64,000 nucleotides of DNA from Sorex araneus (GCF_027595985.1 NC_073313.1:116800552-116864551), one strand, 5' to 3'; shown: positions 1 through 12,185, numbered from the stretch's first letter. Notes: generated by a model not told the origin, from the letters alone. Numbers and translations: made by a program.

Positions 1-412
1 TCTTCCGCCCAGATCCCCCATTTTCCAGCAACTAAGCGGTCACACCCAGAAACTGCCCCTGGAACCATGTAATCCCATCAACGGCCAACATCCAGAGACT
101 ATAAAACTCAGCTCCCAGAAGCATCTTATAGCCTAGTTCTCCCGCTTGGAGAACCTGGGAAGCTACCAAGAGTTTCCTGCCTGCATGGGAGAGCCTGGCA
201 AACTCCCCGTGGTGTATTCATATGCCCAAACCAGTAATAATGATGGGTCTCATTCCCCTGAACCTGAAAGAGCCTCCAATGTGGCACCATTGGGAAAGAC
301 AAGTAAAGAGAGGCTTCTAAAATCTCAGGGCTAGGAGTAATGGAGACATTAGAGACTGCTCGAGAAAATCAATGATCGAAGGGATGATGATGATGATGAT
401 GATGATGATGAA
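1..412 (+). repeat. Type C repeat, cut by window start
   Basis: The sequence from base 1 matches the 3' two thirds of the copies at 1978 and 41415. It includes the GACTATAAAA motif near 97, the gagagcctggcaaactcc block, and a (GAT)n tail at 384-411. The 5' part lies outside the window. Confidence 0.85.
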
Positions 413-1090
413 AAGGATTTGAACCTCGTGAACTCCCCAAAAGAATCTCAGGCAGTCCCCGGTCCCCGGATAACATTGCGAATGTCTATACTAAGAGACT
501 ATGACACAGACTTTGAAAACTACTAAACTAGAAAAAGCCCAGGCTGATTATAGGCAAACTCAACTAAATAAATCCAAATAGCTAAATAAATTTCATTCTC
601 TGTTTCCTTCGTCATCTTCTAGAGTGCAGGGTGTTATGGTTAATTCCCCAACAATTTCTCATCTGATCATTAATCTAAGCCAATCCATGCATGGCATTCC
701 CCTGGCAACTGGTCCAGGGGAAATCATACATCCAAAGTTGACTACACCAGACTAAAGAGAAGGATTTAAATTACATGGTTGAGAGAGAGGCTTTCTCTCT
801 CTCTCTCGATGTGAATTAAGAATGATATTGGCAAAATGGTATTTGCAAACTGATTGTAGAGTGAGAAAAAACCAAAAACCAAGAAAACAACTGCCTGGGT
901 ATTTGATAACACTGAGCTAATCACACTTTGCCTAGGACCTTCTTTACCTCCAGTAGGCTTTGCAGTTCTCTGAGAAAGCACATTTTCTAATTGCTAAGAT
1001 TGGGGATTTCTGTTCCTTGTAGTAAAACATATGTGAGCACTCTGAGATCACTGGGAAATCTTATTAAATATTCCATCCTGGCCGCCTATA

Positions 1091-1121
1091 GTGGTTAAAG
1101 AATATATATATATATATATTT
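1091..1121. repeat. (TA)n microsatellite
   Basis: An AT dinucleotide run of about ten units directly upstream of the tail of the minus-strand SINE at 1149. Confidence 0.9.
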
Positions 1122-1148
1122 TAAATAGGAGGACAGCAGAAGCCATTT

Positions 1149-1330
1149 GTTTGTTTGTTTGTTTATTGCTTTTAAGGTCACATCCAGCGATGCACAGGGG
1201 TTACTCCTGGCTCTACACTCAGGAATTACTCCTGATGGTGCTAGGGGACCATATGGGATGCTGGGAATCGAACCCGGGTCAGCCACGTGCAAGGAAAATG
1301 CCCTACTCACTGTGCGATAGCTCCAAACCC
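1149..1330 (-). repeat. Type A SINE with (GTTT)n tail
   Basis: Reverse-oriented copy. The tail is a tgtttgtttgttt run, followed by ggtcacatccagcgatgcac; the tRNA-like head ends at gatagctcc. The B box reads ggaatcgaacccgggt on plus. Confidence 0.9.
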
Positions 1331-1977
1331 AAGAATATTTTAAAGGGGAAGTTGTGTGTGACCCTTCCTATCACGGAACCAGCAAGCTAGTTTTTGGGTG
1401 AGTAATTTAGGGAGCGATCTCTAAGATGAAATTAAACCTCAGGGGACAGAAGTTAGTGTTTCAAGTAAGTAGCACTCCAAGAATAGGAGTTAGACTTTCA
1501 TGGATTGACTATAACTTTCCTATACATACTCCTTTATTCATAGCTTGGTGGTAGTAAGAAAAGTTCTTTATTAATGATTTTCTTTGCAACTTCCCACTTG
1601 TTCACTTTGGCCACACCTGTTCAGATCTTGCCTCTTTCCACATTCATCAATGATCTTACATACCGTATTCCAAGTCTCTTTCTACCCAACTGGACTGTGT
1701 TCTGAGGACAGGGTTTCGAACTGATTCATCTTTTAGACTCTAGAACTCTTCATGGGCTGATAAGAAACAAGTTCACAATCAACGCTAAATAAAAGAATTC
1801 ATAAATGTAATGAAACACTCTTATATTGTAGACACCAGCAAACTAGAGCCGATGGCTTAATTATAGTCTGAGTTTTTATGACCTGTAGAAGTAGGAATAG
1901 TTTTCACATTGTCAAATTACTGAAAACATCAAAAGAAGATCAATATTTTATAATATATGAAAGTTATATGGCAGAGT

Positions 1978-2625
1978 CTCTTGCTGCTGCTCCTGGCTGT
2001 CTTCACTTGGAGGGGGGGGGGGGTTGAGTTTCCCTCCCTGCCCTGAGCAGAGCCCCAGCAGCCAAAGACCTCTGGAACCCAGCCACAGCCATGCTCAAGG
2101 CCCCTCTCCACACATTTGGACGAGACTCACGCATGAAGGAACCAGCAGAGGAATTCAGGTGTGCGGAACCCGGGGCTGAGATCTCCAAGCCTGCTCGGAT
2201 CGAGCCTGCCTGGGTCTCTTCTGCCCAGAACTCCCATTTTCTAGTAGTAGGCAGTCACACCCAGAAACTGCCCCCCAGAACCATGTAATCCCATCAACGG
2301 CCAACATCCAGAGACTATAAAACCAAGCTCCTGGACATCTTATAGCCTAGTTCTCCCTCTCAGAGAACCTGGCAAGCTACTGAGAGTTTCCTGCCCACAT
2401 GGGAGAGCCTGGCAAGCTCCCCATGGTATATTTATATTCATATGCCAAAACCAGTAACAATGATGGGTCTCATTCCCCTGACCCTGAAAGAGCCTCCAAT
2501 GTGGCACCGTTGGGAAGGACAAGTAAAGAGAGGCTTCTAAAATCTCAGGGCTAGGATGCATGAAGACATTACTGAGACCGCTTGAGAAAATCAACGATCA
2601 ACAGGATGATGATGATGATGATGAA
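1978..2625 (+). repeat. Type C repeat, about 650 bp, (GAT)n tail
   Basis: A near full copy. It opens with gcagagtctcttgctgctgc, carries a run of ten G at about 2013-2022 and the GACTATAAAA motif near 2313, and ends in (GAT)n around 2604-2623. Its 3' half shares blocks with the type B SINE: gagagcctggcaagct, atatgccaaaaccagtaaca and the gagaaaatcaacgatcaac end. I do not know a name for this family. Confidence 0.85.
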
Positions 2626-2779
2626 ATTTATATGTGAAATTCAAATTCAGTGCCTATTACTAAATTTTTCTTGAACTACATCTATTTATTTACATATTTA
2701 TCTACACTCTCCTACTACAACATCAAAGTTAAGGAATTGCAGCAGGGACCATGACTCACAAAGATAAAAATATATTTAG

Positions 2780-2862
2780 AACCAGGGACGTGGCTCACTT
2801 GTGGAGAATTTGCCTTGCATGTGTGAAGTCATGAGTTTGATACCTGATAACACAAAAATTAA
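2780..2862 (+). repeat. Degenerate tRNA-like SINE head
   Basis: Only the head is recognisable (gtggctcacttgtggag...ttgccttgcatgtgtga...gagtttgatacc). It is much more diverged than the type A copies. Confidence 0.5.
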
Positions 2863-3062
2863 TTAAAATATTAATATATTAGTAATGCTTATATATGTAC
2901 ATATGCATACATGCAGTGATATCTATTGAGAGTGTAGATGGTGTTGGAAGGGGTTCAATGTGCTATGGTAGAGGAATTTTTGATTCTTTGTGCTTGGTTA
3001 GAAACAATATAGTATTGTACATTTAAAAAGGTATGAACTTTATCCTTAAAACATACAGTCCT

Positions 3063-3248
3063 GAGGCTGGAGCAATAGCACAGAGGGTAGAATGTTTGCC
3101 TTGTACGCAGTCAACTCGGGTTTGATTCCCAACATCCCATATGGTCCCCCGAGCACTGCCAGGAGTAATTCCTGAGTCCAGAGCCAGGAGTAAACCCTGT
3201 GCATCACTGGGTGTAACCCAAAAAGCAAAACAAACAAACAAAAAACCC
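3063..3248 (+). repeat. Type A SINE
   Basis: Moderately diverged head (ggctggagcaatagcacaga) and full body, with an A-rich tail broken by CAAA units. Confidence 0.9.
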
Positions 3249-3591
3249 AACCAACCGAACAACAAAAATACCATACACAGTCCAGTGCTACCTCAGTAAA
3301 AAATAAGTTTTGAATTAAAATACTTAATTCTTCTTTGAGAACACCTTTTGCAGTGTTTCATTTTTTTATATTTATATGATAACTTAATCTCATTTTTAAA
3401 ATTTGTTTAGGCAGTCACACCTGGCAATGTTTGGGTGTCATTCCCAGTGATGCTAATTGATACATTAGAAATTAATGATGGAAATGAATTGATTTATAAG
3501 AGTGGTATTTTGTGTATCAGACCCTGATGCCTTGGAATATTAAAAAAATTTGTACTATATGTTGTATAAAATTGTATGCATTTTTTTGCAG

Positions 3592-3768
3592 GGGGCAGAG
3601 AGACATAATAGAGTGGGTAAGGTGTTTGCCTTGCACACAGCTGATCTGGGTTCAATTCCTAGCACTCCATATGGTCTCCTGAAGCTTCCAGGACTGGTTC
3701 CTTAGTGTAGAGCCAGGAGTTATCCCTGATCATCGCAGGGTGTGGCCCCAACTCCCCTTCCCCCCAAA
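3592..3768 (+). repeat. Old type A-like SINE
   Basis: The body is recognisable by tttgccttgcacacagctgat and atatggtctcctgaag. Many substitutions, and the tail is C-rich rather than A-rich. Confidence 0.75.
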
Positions 3769-3885
3769 TTATACTTTTCTTGATGACTGTGTAGAAATAA
3801 TGCATATGCAGAAATTGTTATCCGGCTAAGGGAAGCATAATGACTTTTTCCTTGTATTTTCCAGCTGTTCTATATTTTCAGTCAC

Positions 3886-4060
3886 CCCCACCAGGTTTTT
3901 GGGCCACAGGCAGCAGTGTTATCCATGGGCTACTCTCAGCTGTGTGCTCAGAGGTCAGGTCACTCCTGATGGTGCTTGGAGAACCATGCAGTGTTGGTAT
4001 TGAACCCAGGCCTCTTGCATATAAAACATGAGCTCCAGCCAGTTAAGCTAGTTATCTAGT
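3886..4060 (-). repeat. Old SINE, reverse
   Basis: Diverged copy with ttttgggccacaggcagcag at its 3' side and a poor head. Confidence 0.65.
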
Positions 4061-4107
4061 CCTATATCTGAGTTTCTATAATTACCAAGAGAGCTTATAA
4101 ACACTAC

Positions 4108-4280
4108 TTTTTTGTTTGTTTTTAGGCCACACTCAGCAATGCTCAGGGGTTACTCTTGGTTCTGTACTCAGAAGTTACTCCTGGTAGTGCTTGGGAGACC
4201 ATATAACATACCAGAGACCATACCCAGGTTGGTTGCATGCAAGGCAAGTACATGACCCACTGTGCTATCACACCAGGCCC
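4108..4280 (-). repeat. Type A-like SINE, reverse
   Basis: Tail tttttgtttgtttttaggcc, body with ggttactcttggttctgtac, head ending gctatcacaccaggccc. It lies about 290 bases downstream of the KLHL13 poly(A) signal. Confidence 0.85.
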
Positions 4281-4569
4281 TGGCAGCTCTTTTGTGGAAA
4301 TCAAGGACAAATAAGCATTTTCCACAGCCATCTTCTACAACTAGTATTGAATATTGATCAATGAGGCTAAATGGGGTCAAATTATTTCTTTTTTTGAATT
4401 AAAGTCATCAACATATGTTCATTAACAAAAACTGTTTAGCGCTCTGTTGTGGTCATTTGAATCGTACCATATATATATTTATTTATTTACTTATTTTTTA
4501 CCATATATATTTTTAAGGCATTCAACGAAAGAAAGTCAAATTAGACAACAATAGAATGACACACACCAA

Positions 4570-5669
4570 AATGACATTAAATGCTTTTTTTATTGAACAC
4601 AAAGATAAAACATGGAAGTTTATTTCAACTGAGCAAAAGCAGTTCACCAGGTGAAGCTGCAATTCTTTGTACTAAATAACCTTACAAACTCAGAGTATAC
4701 AGAATACTTATAATATGTCAGTCACCTCAACAGCAAAGGAGAAAATGTAGATTACAGTTAGGAAGGTAAAATTTGGCCAACTGACAAATTTGGGTGCCGC
4801 AAATTTCTAGCCCTTATCCACTTATGTTTAGTCTGATTCTACACATGTGTGTTCCCACCTTAATGGAAGCTGCATTTCTGCAAGAAAATTTCAAATTAAT
4901 TTCTCACATTTATTTGACGAGCCAATCTCTCAAATTGTGTTTGATTTAAATATGTGTGTGTGTAAAAACCCCAAACCCTTATTTCTAAGTAGAGGGGTCA
5001 TGCTGTTTTGCTTTTTAAATTAGTAGTGGTGAATTTCTGTTATCATTTCTCCTGCTTGTCTATGAAACCTTACGTGTTCCCATTGCACCCATACAGACAG
5101 GTGAGTTGACAGATATGTCAAAAATACTTTATGAAAAGAGGGAGGTAGCTCATGCGAGTTGGCAACCTTGTGTCTACTGTTTTCTGTTGGAGCAGGTGCC
5201 TCCCTTTGACATTTTATAGTCAAAGATGAAAGGAAAACATTTTACTTTGAAGCCTAGTTAGCACAGTTGTACACTGACTATAATCCACCTTCAACTTGGT
5301 TTACTGGGTTTTCAAATGCAAGATGACAAATACCTTACACTCAGCACACAGCATCAAAAATTACTGAAGAAACATTTTATAGACAATACCTCAATTTTTT
5401 TCCTTTTTTTTTTTTTAGTATATGTTTAACAACAGCTTCTATGGGATAGTTTTTTTTGGGATGTTTTTGTCACCACTTTATAAACACTCTAAGCCAAACA
5501 AACAGCACAAATAACATCAATGTCATTTTTTCCCCAATATCTGTATCAATTACTGGAGGCTAATCCTAACATACACTACTTAAGGGGTGGGGAGCGGGAT
5601 GGGGGGAATAAGAGAATTCAGGACACATTGCAAAGATAGGACTATAGCATTTTAGTTGTAGGGATGATA
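4570..5669 (-). other. KLHL13: KLHL13 3' UTR
   Basis: About 1.1 kb between the stop codon and the first good poly(A) signal downstream. It contains a G-run near 5585-5608 (plus strand) and an A-run on the transcript (T-run at 5405-5418 on plus). No SINE is present, unlike the flanking DNA, which fits a retained transcribed exon. The exact cleavage site is inferred. Confidence 0.75.
4589..4594 (-). promoter_or_regulatory. Poly(A) signal AATAAA of KLHL13
   Basis: AATAAA reads on the minus strand at 4594-4589. It is followed some 25-40 bases on by a GT-rich stretch (TTTTGGTGTGTGTCATT), the usual downstream element for cleavage. This sets the 3' end near 4570. Confidence 0.7.
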
Positions 5670-6157
5670 TTAAGGTGCAGAAAGAGGGGATTCTCTAGAG
5701 GGTGATGGTGTGGTTTCTTCAGGTGGGAAAACTGTGAGTGTGCAGGCTCGGATACCACCCAGGGACTCTGGGAGATCAAAAACTTTATGCCACTCATCTT
5801 TATCCGGATCATACTTCTGCACTATCTCTACCATACAACGATTATTCCAGGAGTACCCACCGACCACATAGATTTTGTTTTCAAAGACAGCAACCCCAAC
5901 ATCGCTCTGCCCTCTCAACATGGCAGCAATGGGGGTCCACTGGTCAAGGATAGGTGAGTAGTATTCGCAGCTTAGGACATCATCATAATCACTTGTTCCT
6001 CTGAAGTGATTGCCGCCGATGACATAGAGCCTCTCTCCCACTGTACACATGCAGTGCAGGCCTCTGACGGTGGTCATCGGCGCCTTCTGAATCCATTTGT
6101 CAGTATCAGGGTCGAAGCACATGAGCTCCTTTTGGAAAGTGTCGTGAGTAATTCCAC
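5670..6157 (-). CDS. KLHL13: KLHL13 last coding exon (Kelch repeats, C-terminus)
   Basis: This exon encodes residues 452-613, counted from the internal Met at 58557. It starts after an AG acceptor at 6159-6158 and its first two bases complete a Gly codon begun in the exon at 8.9 kb. It holds the last Kelch blades, with diglycine doublets in LYVIGGNHF and IYVVGGYSW and the conserved W of DKWIQKAP and DQWTPIA. It ends [11 protein letters not shown] then TAA at 5672-5670. KLHL13 is a BTB-Kelch substrate adaptor of the CUL3 RING ubiquitin ligase. With KLHL9 it is known to act on Aurora B in mitosis and cytokinesis. The Kelch propeller is the substrate-binding part. KLHL9 is the close paralogue but is intronless in mammals, so the multi-exon structure and the C-terminal wording favour KLHL13. 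Confidence 0.96.
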
Positions 6158-6421
6158 CTAGAGAATGAACATAGCAAGCAAGAGAGAAACAGGTGATGTT
6201 AAGAACACAAAAGCAAACTAAAGCTTCTCTTTCATAAAAAGGGAACTCTTGGCCATGGACTGGAACATTCTATAGCTAATAAAAATTCCGCCACTAATAC
6301 AGTTTCCCTAGATTAAAATTACATAAAATAAAATGGTCATTTCTTCCAGAAACAAAAAATAGAAATTCAATTATTGCAATGACTTTCTGAAACAGAGAAC
6401 CACAGGAATTAGGGGGCTGTC

Positions 6422-6508
6422 TTGAGGTCAAGAATGTAGCTCAGTGACAGAGCCCTTGCTTTTCACATATGAGGACCTGTGCTCAATTCCCCAGCATCAA
6501 AGCACAAG
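6422..6508 (+). repeat. Short tRNA-like repeat
   Basis: agaatgtagctcagtgacagagcccttgct followed by gctcaattccccagcatc resembles a decayed tRNA-Ala-like SINE head. It is not a functional tRNA, because the second arm and acceptor stem do not pair. Confidence 0.5.
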
Positions 6509-6803
6509 GGACTTGACTAAGTGAAAGTATATTTTGAATACTTTTGGAACTGGGTCTGAAGGAAATCCCTATTGTACAAGTATACAAAGCATCACCGAAT
6601 CCTTTCTGTATTTACAACTGCCACCCTCTAGATATTGAGAACTGGGCTTAGGCACTTTAAATTCTAGATGACTCTTCTGTCACTTACTAAATATGAATAT
6701 TGACTGTAGGATCTACTATTAGGATTGTGAGTATGGAGTAAAGTAAATCAAAATGCTTTGAAAAAGTTGAATGTGTTATAAAATGTACAAACTTATAAGA
6801 AGA

Positions 6804-6966
6804 TTCAGAGAGACACGAGGTAAGGTGCTTGCTTTGCAGTGCATGGATACAATGCTTGGCGTCCCATATGGTCCCGAGATCCCACCAGGAGTGATTCCTG
6901 AGCACAGAGCCAAGAGTAAGCTCTTAGGTACAGCCAGATGTGCCCCCAAAGCAAACAAACAGCCAA
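6804..6966 (+). repeat. Old SINE, forward
   Basis: A diverged body (catatggtcccgagatcccaccaggagtg) with a CAAA tail; the B box is lost. Confidence 0.7.
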
Positions 6967-7152
6967 GATTCAGAATTGTTTGTTTTTGTTGAGTTTTTGG
7001 TGGGTAGGGTAGTTAATGCTGAGTATGTACGAAATTTTCTGTGTACAACATACAAGAGTTTACTATTGATTGCTTGTGTCCAAATCAACAATAAATTGTA
7101 TTCTTTAATTACATATAAATGAATCTCTACAATAAAAGTATCAAACTTTAAG

Positions 7153-7224
7153 TTCTCTCTCTCTATATATACATATATGTATATGTGTGTATGTGTGTGC
7201 GTGTGTGTGTGTGTATGTATATGT
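7153..7224. repeat. (CT)n/(TA)n/(TG)n compound microsatellite
   Basis: A short ctctctct run, tatatatacata, then tgtgtgtatgtgtgtgcgtg, abutting the tail side of the reverse SINE at 7225. Confidence 0.85.
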
Positions 7225-7374
7225 TTGGGACCACATCCAGCAGTGCTCAGGGTTTACTCCTGGCTCAGCACACGGGGATCACTCCTGGAGAGGCTTGGAG
7301 TATGACATGGGATGCTGGGAATCAATCCCAGGTCACCTGCGTTCAAGGCAAATGCTCTACAAGTGCCCTGGCCC
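7225..7374 (-). repeat. Old SINE, reverse
   Basis: tttgggaccacatccagcag at the 3' side; head truncated at ggcccc. Confidence 0.75.
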
Positions 7375-7399
7375 CATGTTCTGCCTATTAGGGAGGGAG

Positions 7400-8420
7400 C
7401 TAAACTAACTCTCCGTTCTCTCATTCAGTGTTCTATTATCTGCTGTCCCTACAGCAACCACTGTTTCTCTCTCTGAGTTTTAAACTTTGTTCCTGTACTT
7501 CATAAAATTCCAACAACACAAAGCAGTGTTCTTTGGTTTGAAAATCTACTACAGTTTCTATCCCATCATAGACTGGAAAAGTTATTTATGCACTGCATCT
7601 AGTTATTATATATTATGCATTATATATTGTGCATTATACCTAGCTATATCAAAAGACTCGAACAACTCAATGGCATTTTCTTCCCAGAGGAGTTGGAGGC
7701 ATCCTAGCTTCGCATATAAAATAGGTAGATAGTGTAAATCATTGATTAGTTGAGCATATGATTTCCTGAATGACTCTTTCAATGTAAGATATCCCACAGT
7801 CCCTCATAAATTTAAAACCAGAAACCTGCCAATCACACGTTCTGGCCTTTCACTGATCCTTTCAGATTATAAATTTCATAAGGCACTATGTTCAGAGACT
7901 TAGACCACAAATATCATATTAATATATTTGTTTTCTAACAATATAACTGCTGGCCACGTAACAGCAGGCAATTGAAAGGGAGAAGAGCTGTCAAAATAGA
8001 CTATGTCTGTGCTAAATAATAGTAACCTGCTTAACAAAGAAAAATTGCAGTGCCAGAGATAAACATTATATTCAAATAAGACTCCTTTCTAGAGTCTATG
8101 AAAATATGGTTTGACCTCAACAATTAGAAAATAAAATTTCTTACTGGAACACTGAGAGCTAACTGCAGCTGTTTCATAATTTTTAATAAGAAAAATACGT
8201 GTGCAAGTGAAAAATATCAGTAAATAACACAGAATTATATTATTTATGCAATGGCACCAGAGTAGAACACTACTATAATTCTAAGAAAAAGAGAACAATG
8301 TCCTATAAATTGCACTAAATGACAGAATGAATATTATGCAATATAGATACATCAAAAAGTTTTATGCACAGAAAAGCTTAGGTATTACATATGAAAACAT
8401 ATTTTCTCATAGTTTAGTTT
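7400..8420. other. KLHL13 intron DNA, nothing recognised
   Basis: About 1 kb of AT-rich intron between repeats. I see no coding exon, structured RNA or clear repeat in it. Confidence 0.6.
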
Positions 8421-8427
8421 TTCTGCT

Positions 8428-8522
8428 TGTTTTTGGTTTTGTAGTGCCGGGGATTGGGCCCAAGGCTGCTTCGCATGCATGAAAGGCATTCACCACTTTC
8501 CCTTTGTGCCACATCCCCAGCC
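8428..8522 (-). repeat. Decayed tRNA-like SINE head, reverse
   Basis: gtgccggggattgggcccaag and ttcgcatgcatgaaaggcat carry reversed B-box and anticodon-arm-like parts, with a short T-rich tail. Confidence 0.55.
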
Positions 8523-8891
8523 TATTTTAAGTACATTTTAAATAAACATGTATTAAATGCTACTATAGAGAACCTGAATGGTGGTTGTTAGATCCCAGAC
8601 TTGTAGAAAATAGACTATGAGGAATGAAAGACAAATTGGAGAGACTGAACATTTTCCAGTTAATTCAAAGTTATCCACTTACAAAAGAATTGGTCTCCTA
8701 CTCATCTTGTGAATATATAGAATATCAAAGGCATTCATATGTAAATATATGTGCAAAATATCTTCGCAATTAACATAAATTATACTTTGATTACTCATTT
8801 TTCTGGATTATTGCTAACATTATATGGAAATATGAAAAATATTTAAAGGTTTATGAATTATATTAATTGCATTCCTGTTATAACTGTTTAC

Positions 8892-9005
8892 CTGAAATAT
8901 ACATTACTCCTCCATACACAGTTCCAGCATGGCCATAGTGTGGCTCATTCATTTTGGCAACATAGGTCCATTCATTTGTTTTGGGATTGTAACATTCCAC
9001 TGTAG
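8892..9005 (-). CDS. KLHL13: KLHL13 coding exon (Kelch blade)
   Basis: A 114-bp exon for residues 414-452, with acceptor AG at 9007-9006 and donor GT at 8891-8890 (CAG|GTAAAC). It encodes [18 protein letters not shown] and ends at the next blade in MYISG. The first two bases (CT) complete a Pro codon whose C is the last base of the 16.8-kb exon, giving GELPTVECY. In KLHL9 I recall Ala at this place, so Pro supports KLHL13. The last base G starts the Gly finished in the last exon. Confidence 0.95.
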
Positions 9006-9917
9006 CTGTTATTAAGAAAGAAAGAAAAGAAACTTAGGTATAATTTTGAATTTACTAATCATATTGTATTTCGGGGAAGCAATAATAATGTTTAAATAAT
9101 AGACAAATTACATATTATAGGTATGAGATATCATTGGAAACTTTCCATGTTAATTATAAAAACTATATTAATGATATTGACCATCAATAGAAGTTGCATT
9201 AGACTAGTTGCTTAAGGTAATAATTTAAGACACACCCATCACTGCAGAAATTGATCAGGTTTATTTTATTCTACTATCTTGTTACGTTTTTATAATTTGA
9301 CATTTTTCTTATTTCTTTGTTCTAAATATACAGGATGGTGAAAACTGAGAGGGAAAAAATCAATTCTTGTCCCCTATGTTGGTACACCATATAGGAAACA
9401 AAGGCTAATAGATATAAAGTAAAATTTTAAGTTGAGAATGAAAGAGTACACACAGCCTGGTGTATGATCTGGTACCTGATGCTTTAATTTAGTTCATACT
9501 AAAATTAAACACTATAATCTTTCACATTTAGACATTGAGGCCAACATATGAATTGGCAACATTTTATTAGTTTTTTTTTTAATTAGGAGCATTTTTATAA
9601 TAAACTTATCATCTGTAAAGAAACTATACTGGAGAAGTAATCTCAACTTATTTAAATGTCAATCTGTTAATAACCTCAAGAATAAAATAATGGTAGTCCA
9701 GACAAAAAGAAAAATGTGGTCCTTTCTTAAAAGACAAAGAAATAAGGTTACTAGGAGGACTTCCTTCAGGAACATGAAGTGTAAACTGCCTTGAAATATT
9801 TATATTATTTACTGCAGACATTGTCCAATTTCTTGTCACCATACTTTGCTCTGCTTTTATTAACAGGACCACAACATTGCTCAGAAAAGCACTATTTCAA
9901 ATATAAAGCTGAATTTA

Positions 9918-10084
9918 GGGGGCTGGAGCAATAGCACAGCGGGTAGGGCGTTTGCCTTGCACGTGGCCGACACGGGTTCAAATCCCAGCATCCCATATGG
10001 TCCCCTGAGCACCGCCAGGAGAAATTCCTGAGTGCAGAGCCAGGAGTAACCCCTGTGCATCTCCAGGTGTGACCCAAAAACCAA

Positions 10085-10136
<52 letters not shown>

Positions 10137-10143
10137 TAAAACC
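9918..10143 (+). repeat. Type A SINE with (AAT)n tail
   Basis: Full young copy. The tail has turned into about sixteen AAT units (10084-10135). The flanking duplication aaagctgaattta is present before the head and again after the tail. Confidence 0.95.
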
Positions 10144-10370
10144 CTCAAAAAAAAGCTGAATTTAAATTACTAAGCTCCCTTGAAACTGTTATGGGTGTGG
10201 CAATAAAATGAAAATTTACATCTACTGAGTTGAGTCTATTTGATCAAGACACTGGGAGAAAGCCCTGTTACTTGCAGCCAAATGCAATCTTGAATTAAAA
10301 AAAAATAACATGAGAACAGACAAACTGGAGAAATAAGGTCATTTTCTATTCAATAATTTAATTTTTTCAT

Positions 10371-10574
10371 AAAATTAATCATGCAAAGGGGCTGGAGTGA
10401 TAGTACAGCGGGTAGGGTGTTTGCCTTGCATGTGGCTGACCAGGGTTAGATTCTCAGCATCCTATATGGTCCCCTGAGCACCACCAGGAGTGATTCCTGA
10501 GTGCATAAGCCAGGAGTAACCCCTGTGCATCGCCAGGTGTGACCCAAAAAGAAAAAAAAATTAATCATGCAAAG
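10371..10574 (+). repeat. Type A SINE with 18-bp TSD
   Basis: The span includes both duplications. AAAATTAATCATGCAAAG occurs at 10371-10388 and again, identical, at 10557-10574. The element is a full copy with a short A tail. The perfect duplication shows L1-type insertion and a recent date. Confidence 0.95.
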
Positions 10575-10579
10575 CATTT

Positions 10580-12000
10580 GTTTTTCTAATAAGACAACGT
10601 TATATCACTTCTCGGATCCTTTTTACAGTTATTTCTGTTTTGAATTTTTTGTCCTATTTCAAAGAGTGTTATTGTTTTTATTTTGAGTTTTGAGCTACTC
10701 TCATGTTAATTTTGCTCATTAATTCCAGGCTTGGATCCTTACCAACTCCATTTTTTATAAAATCTTCCATCAAGTAGCAAATATAAAATTTTTCCTTAAA
10801 ATAAGGGTGTATCTCCCCACTCAAGACTAGTGACAAGCAAAAATAGTCATATACTTTAGTACTGCTTTGTTTGTTTGTTTGTTTTTTACTATTTTCGGTC
10901 ACCAGGTATCTTCTTTAATGTACATTTCCATTAGCCTTTAGCATGACTTTCATCTAATTGACAAGCAAAGTCCTACTGAATGTACACTATCATTTTTCTC
11001 TCCACTTAGAGAGGATCTAGCATATTGATTGAAACTTGGCATCAACAAGTAATTAATGGTAGGGCTTTATCTGATTAAAGAAAAGTCTAAGCACAAATCC
11101 TAGTATAAAAGGGTTCTAAGGGACTTCGAGATATCTTTTCTTTCTATTTGCTGTTAAAAATAGGTTCTATACTTAATAAAAACTTTGCCTTGAACCTAAT
11201 GTTTTAATGTTTTGCCTTGAACCTAACTCAGTATGTTCTAATGCAGTTTCCAATGTTTTCTTCTTTATTCTTTTTACAGTGTCTAGGAGTTTAATAGCTA
11301 TGGACTCTTTACTATTATTGCATTTTTCCTATGTAGTTAGATCACAGTATACTTCTGTCAGTGAGTTAATTGCATTTTTTCCTTGTAAACTTTATAAGAA
11401 TCTATCTATACTTTCTCATACAGGAGCCCCTCACTGAAAAACCACAATAACTATATAGTAGTTAATGATCCCTGAATGTGTCTTTTTTGAGCTAAAAAAT
11501 GCATCTCTTTTAGCCTTTCTAATAGATCTTTGATAACCTTTGATTTTCTCCATGCAGAACTGTTGTTTTTATTAATAAAATCTAGCGGCTTGCTCTTTGC
11601 AGCCCGTGTTACCCTTGAAGATGTATCTCTCTGTGTCTTTGCTTATTTACTGACCCTGTTCTCTCTTGAACACCTATCTTCAAGCCTTTCTTCCTGCCTT
11701 TCTACTCTGGAGAATCACATGTTCTCCCTTCAACATATATTCCTCTCTCTCTCTCCCCTCATGTCTAAATAAATTTTGTTCAATAAAAATTATCTTGCTT
11801 CACACACATACACACAAATCTATAGTAACTAGCTTTCAAATACAGTACATCTAACTCAGTCTTTCCTTTCAGTCTTCCCCCTTTTCTCTCCTTTTCTCTC
11901 ATTTGTTCATGCCAAATATTTAACTCTAGGACTCAGGTGAGCAAGGCATATACTTTACCATTGTGTTACATTCTTCATCCCCTTCTTTCTATTTAAACCC
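10580..12000. other. KLHL13 intron DNA, nothing recognised
   Basis: AT-rich intron. Open frames here (for example near 11207-11437 and 11530-11772 on plus) have no motif I recognise. Confidence 0.55.
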
Positions 12001-12047
12001 TTTCATTGAATGAATTTGTGGGACCAAAACTTATAGTACATTAAAAA

Positions 12048-12071
12048 AGTGTGTGTGTGTGTGTGTGTGTT

Positions 12072-12120
<49 letters not shown>

Positions 12121-12185
12121 GGGGAAGGAGGAGGGAGAGGGAGAGAGGGAGAGGAGAAAGAGAGAGGGAGAGAGGGAGAGGAGAG

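Noticed and set aside
384..411. (GAT)n runs as a CRISPR-like or Asp-coding repeat
   Set aside because: They are simple microsatellite tails of the type C repeat; there are no spacers and no open frame of note.
5670..6157. Assignment to KLHL9 instead of KLHL13
   Set aside because: KLHL9 has one coding exon in mammals. Here there are six, all spliced in phase, and the GELPTVECY and SLVEEEDQH words fit KLHL13.
9918..9985. tRNA gene calls on SINE heads (A box tagcacagcgg, B box ggttcaaatcc)
   Set aside because: The boxes are real pol III promoter relics, but cloverleaf stems do not pair and the same head occurs in every SINE copy.
11530..11854. 80-codon plus-strand frame rich in L and S
   Set aside because: No motif, no splice context, and it ends in a CT-rich stretch; it looks like chance in pyrimidine-rich intron.
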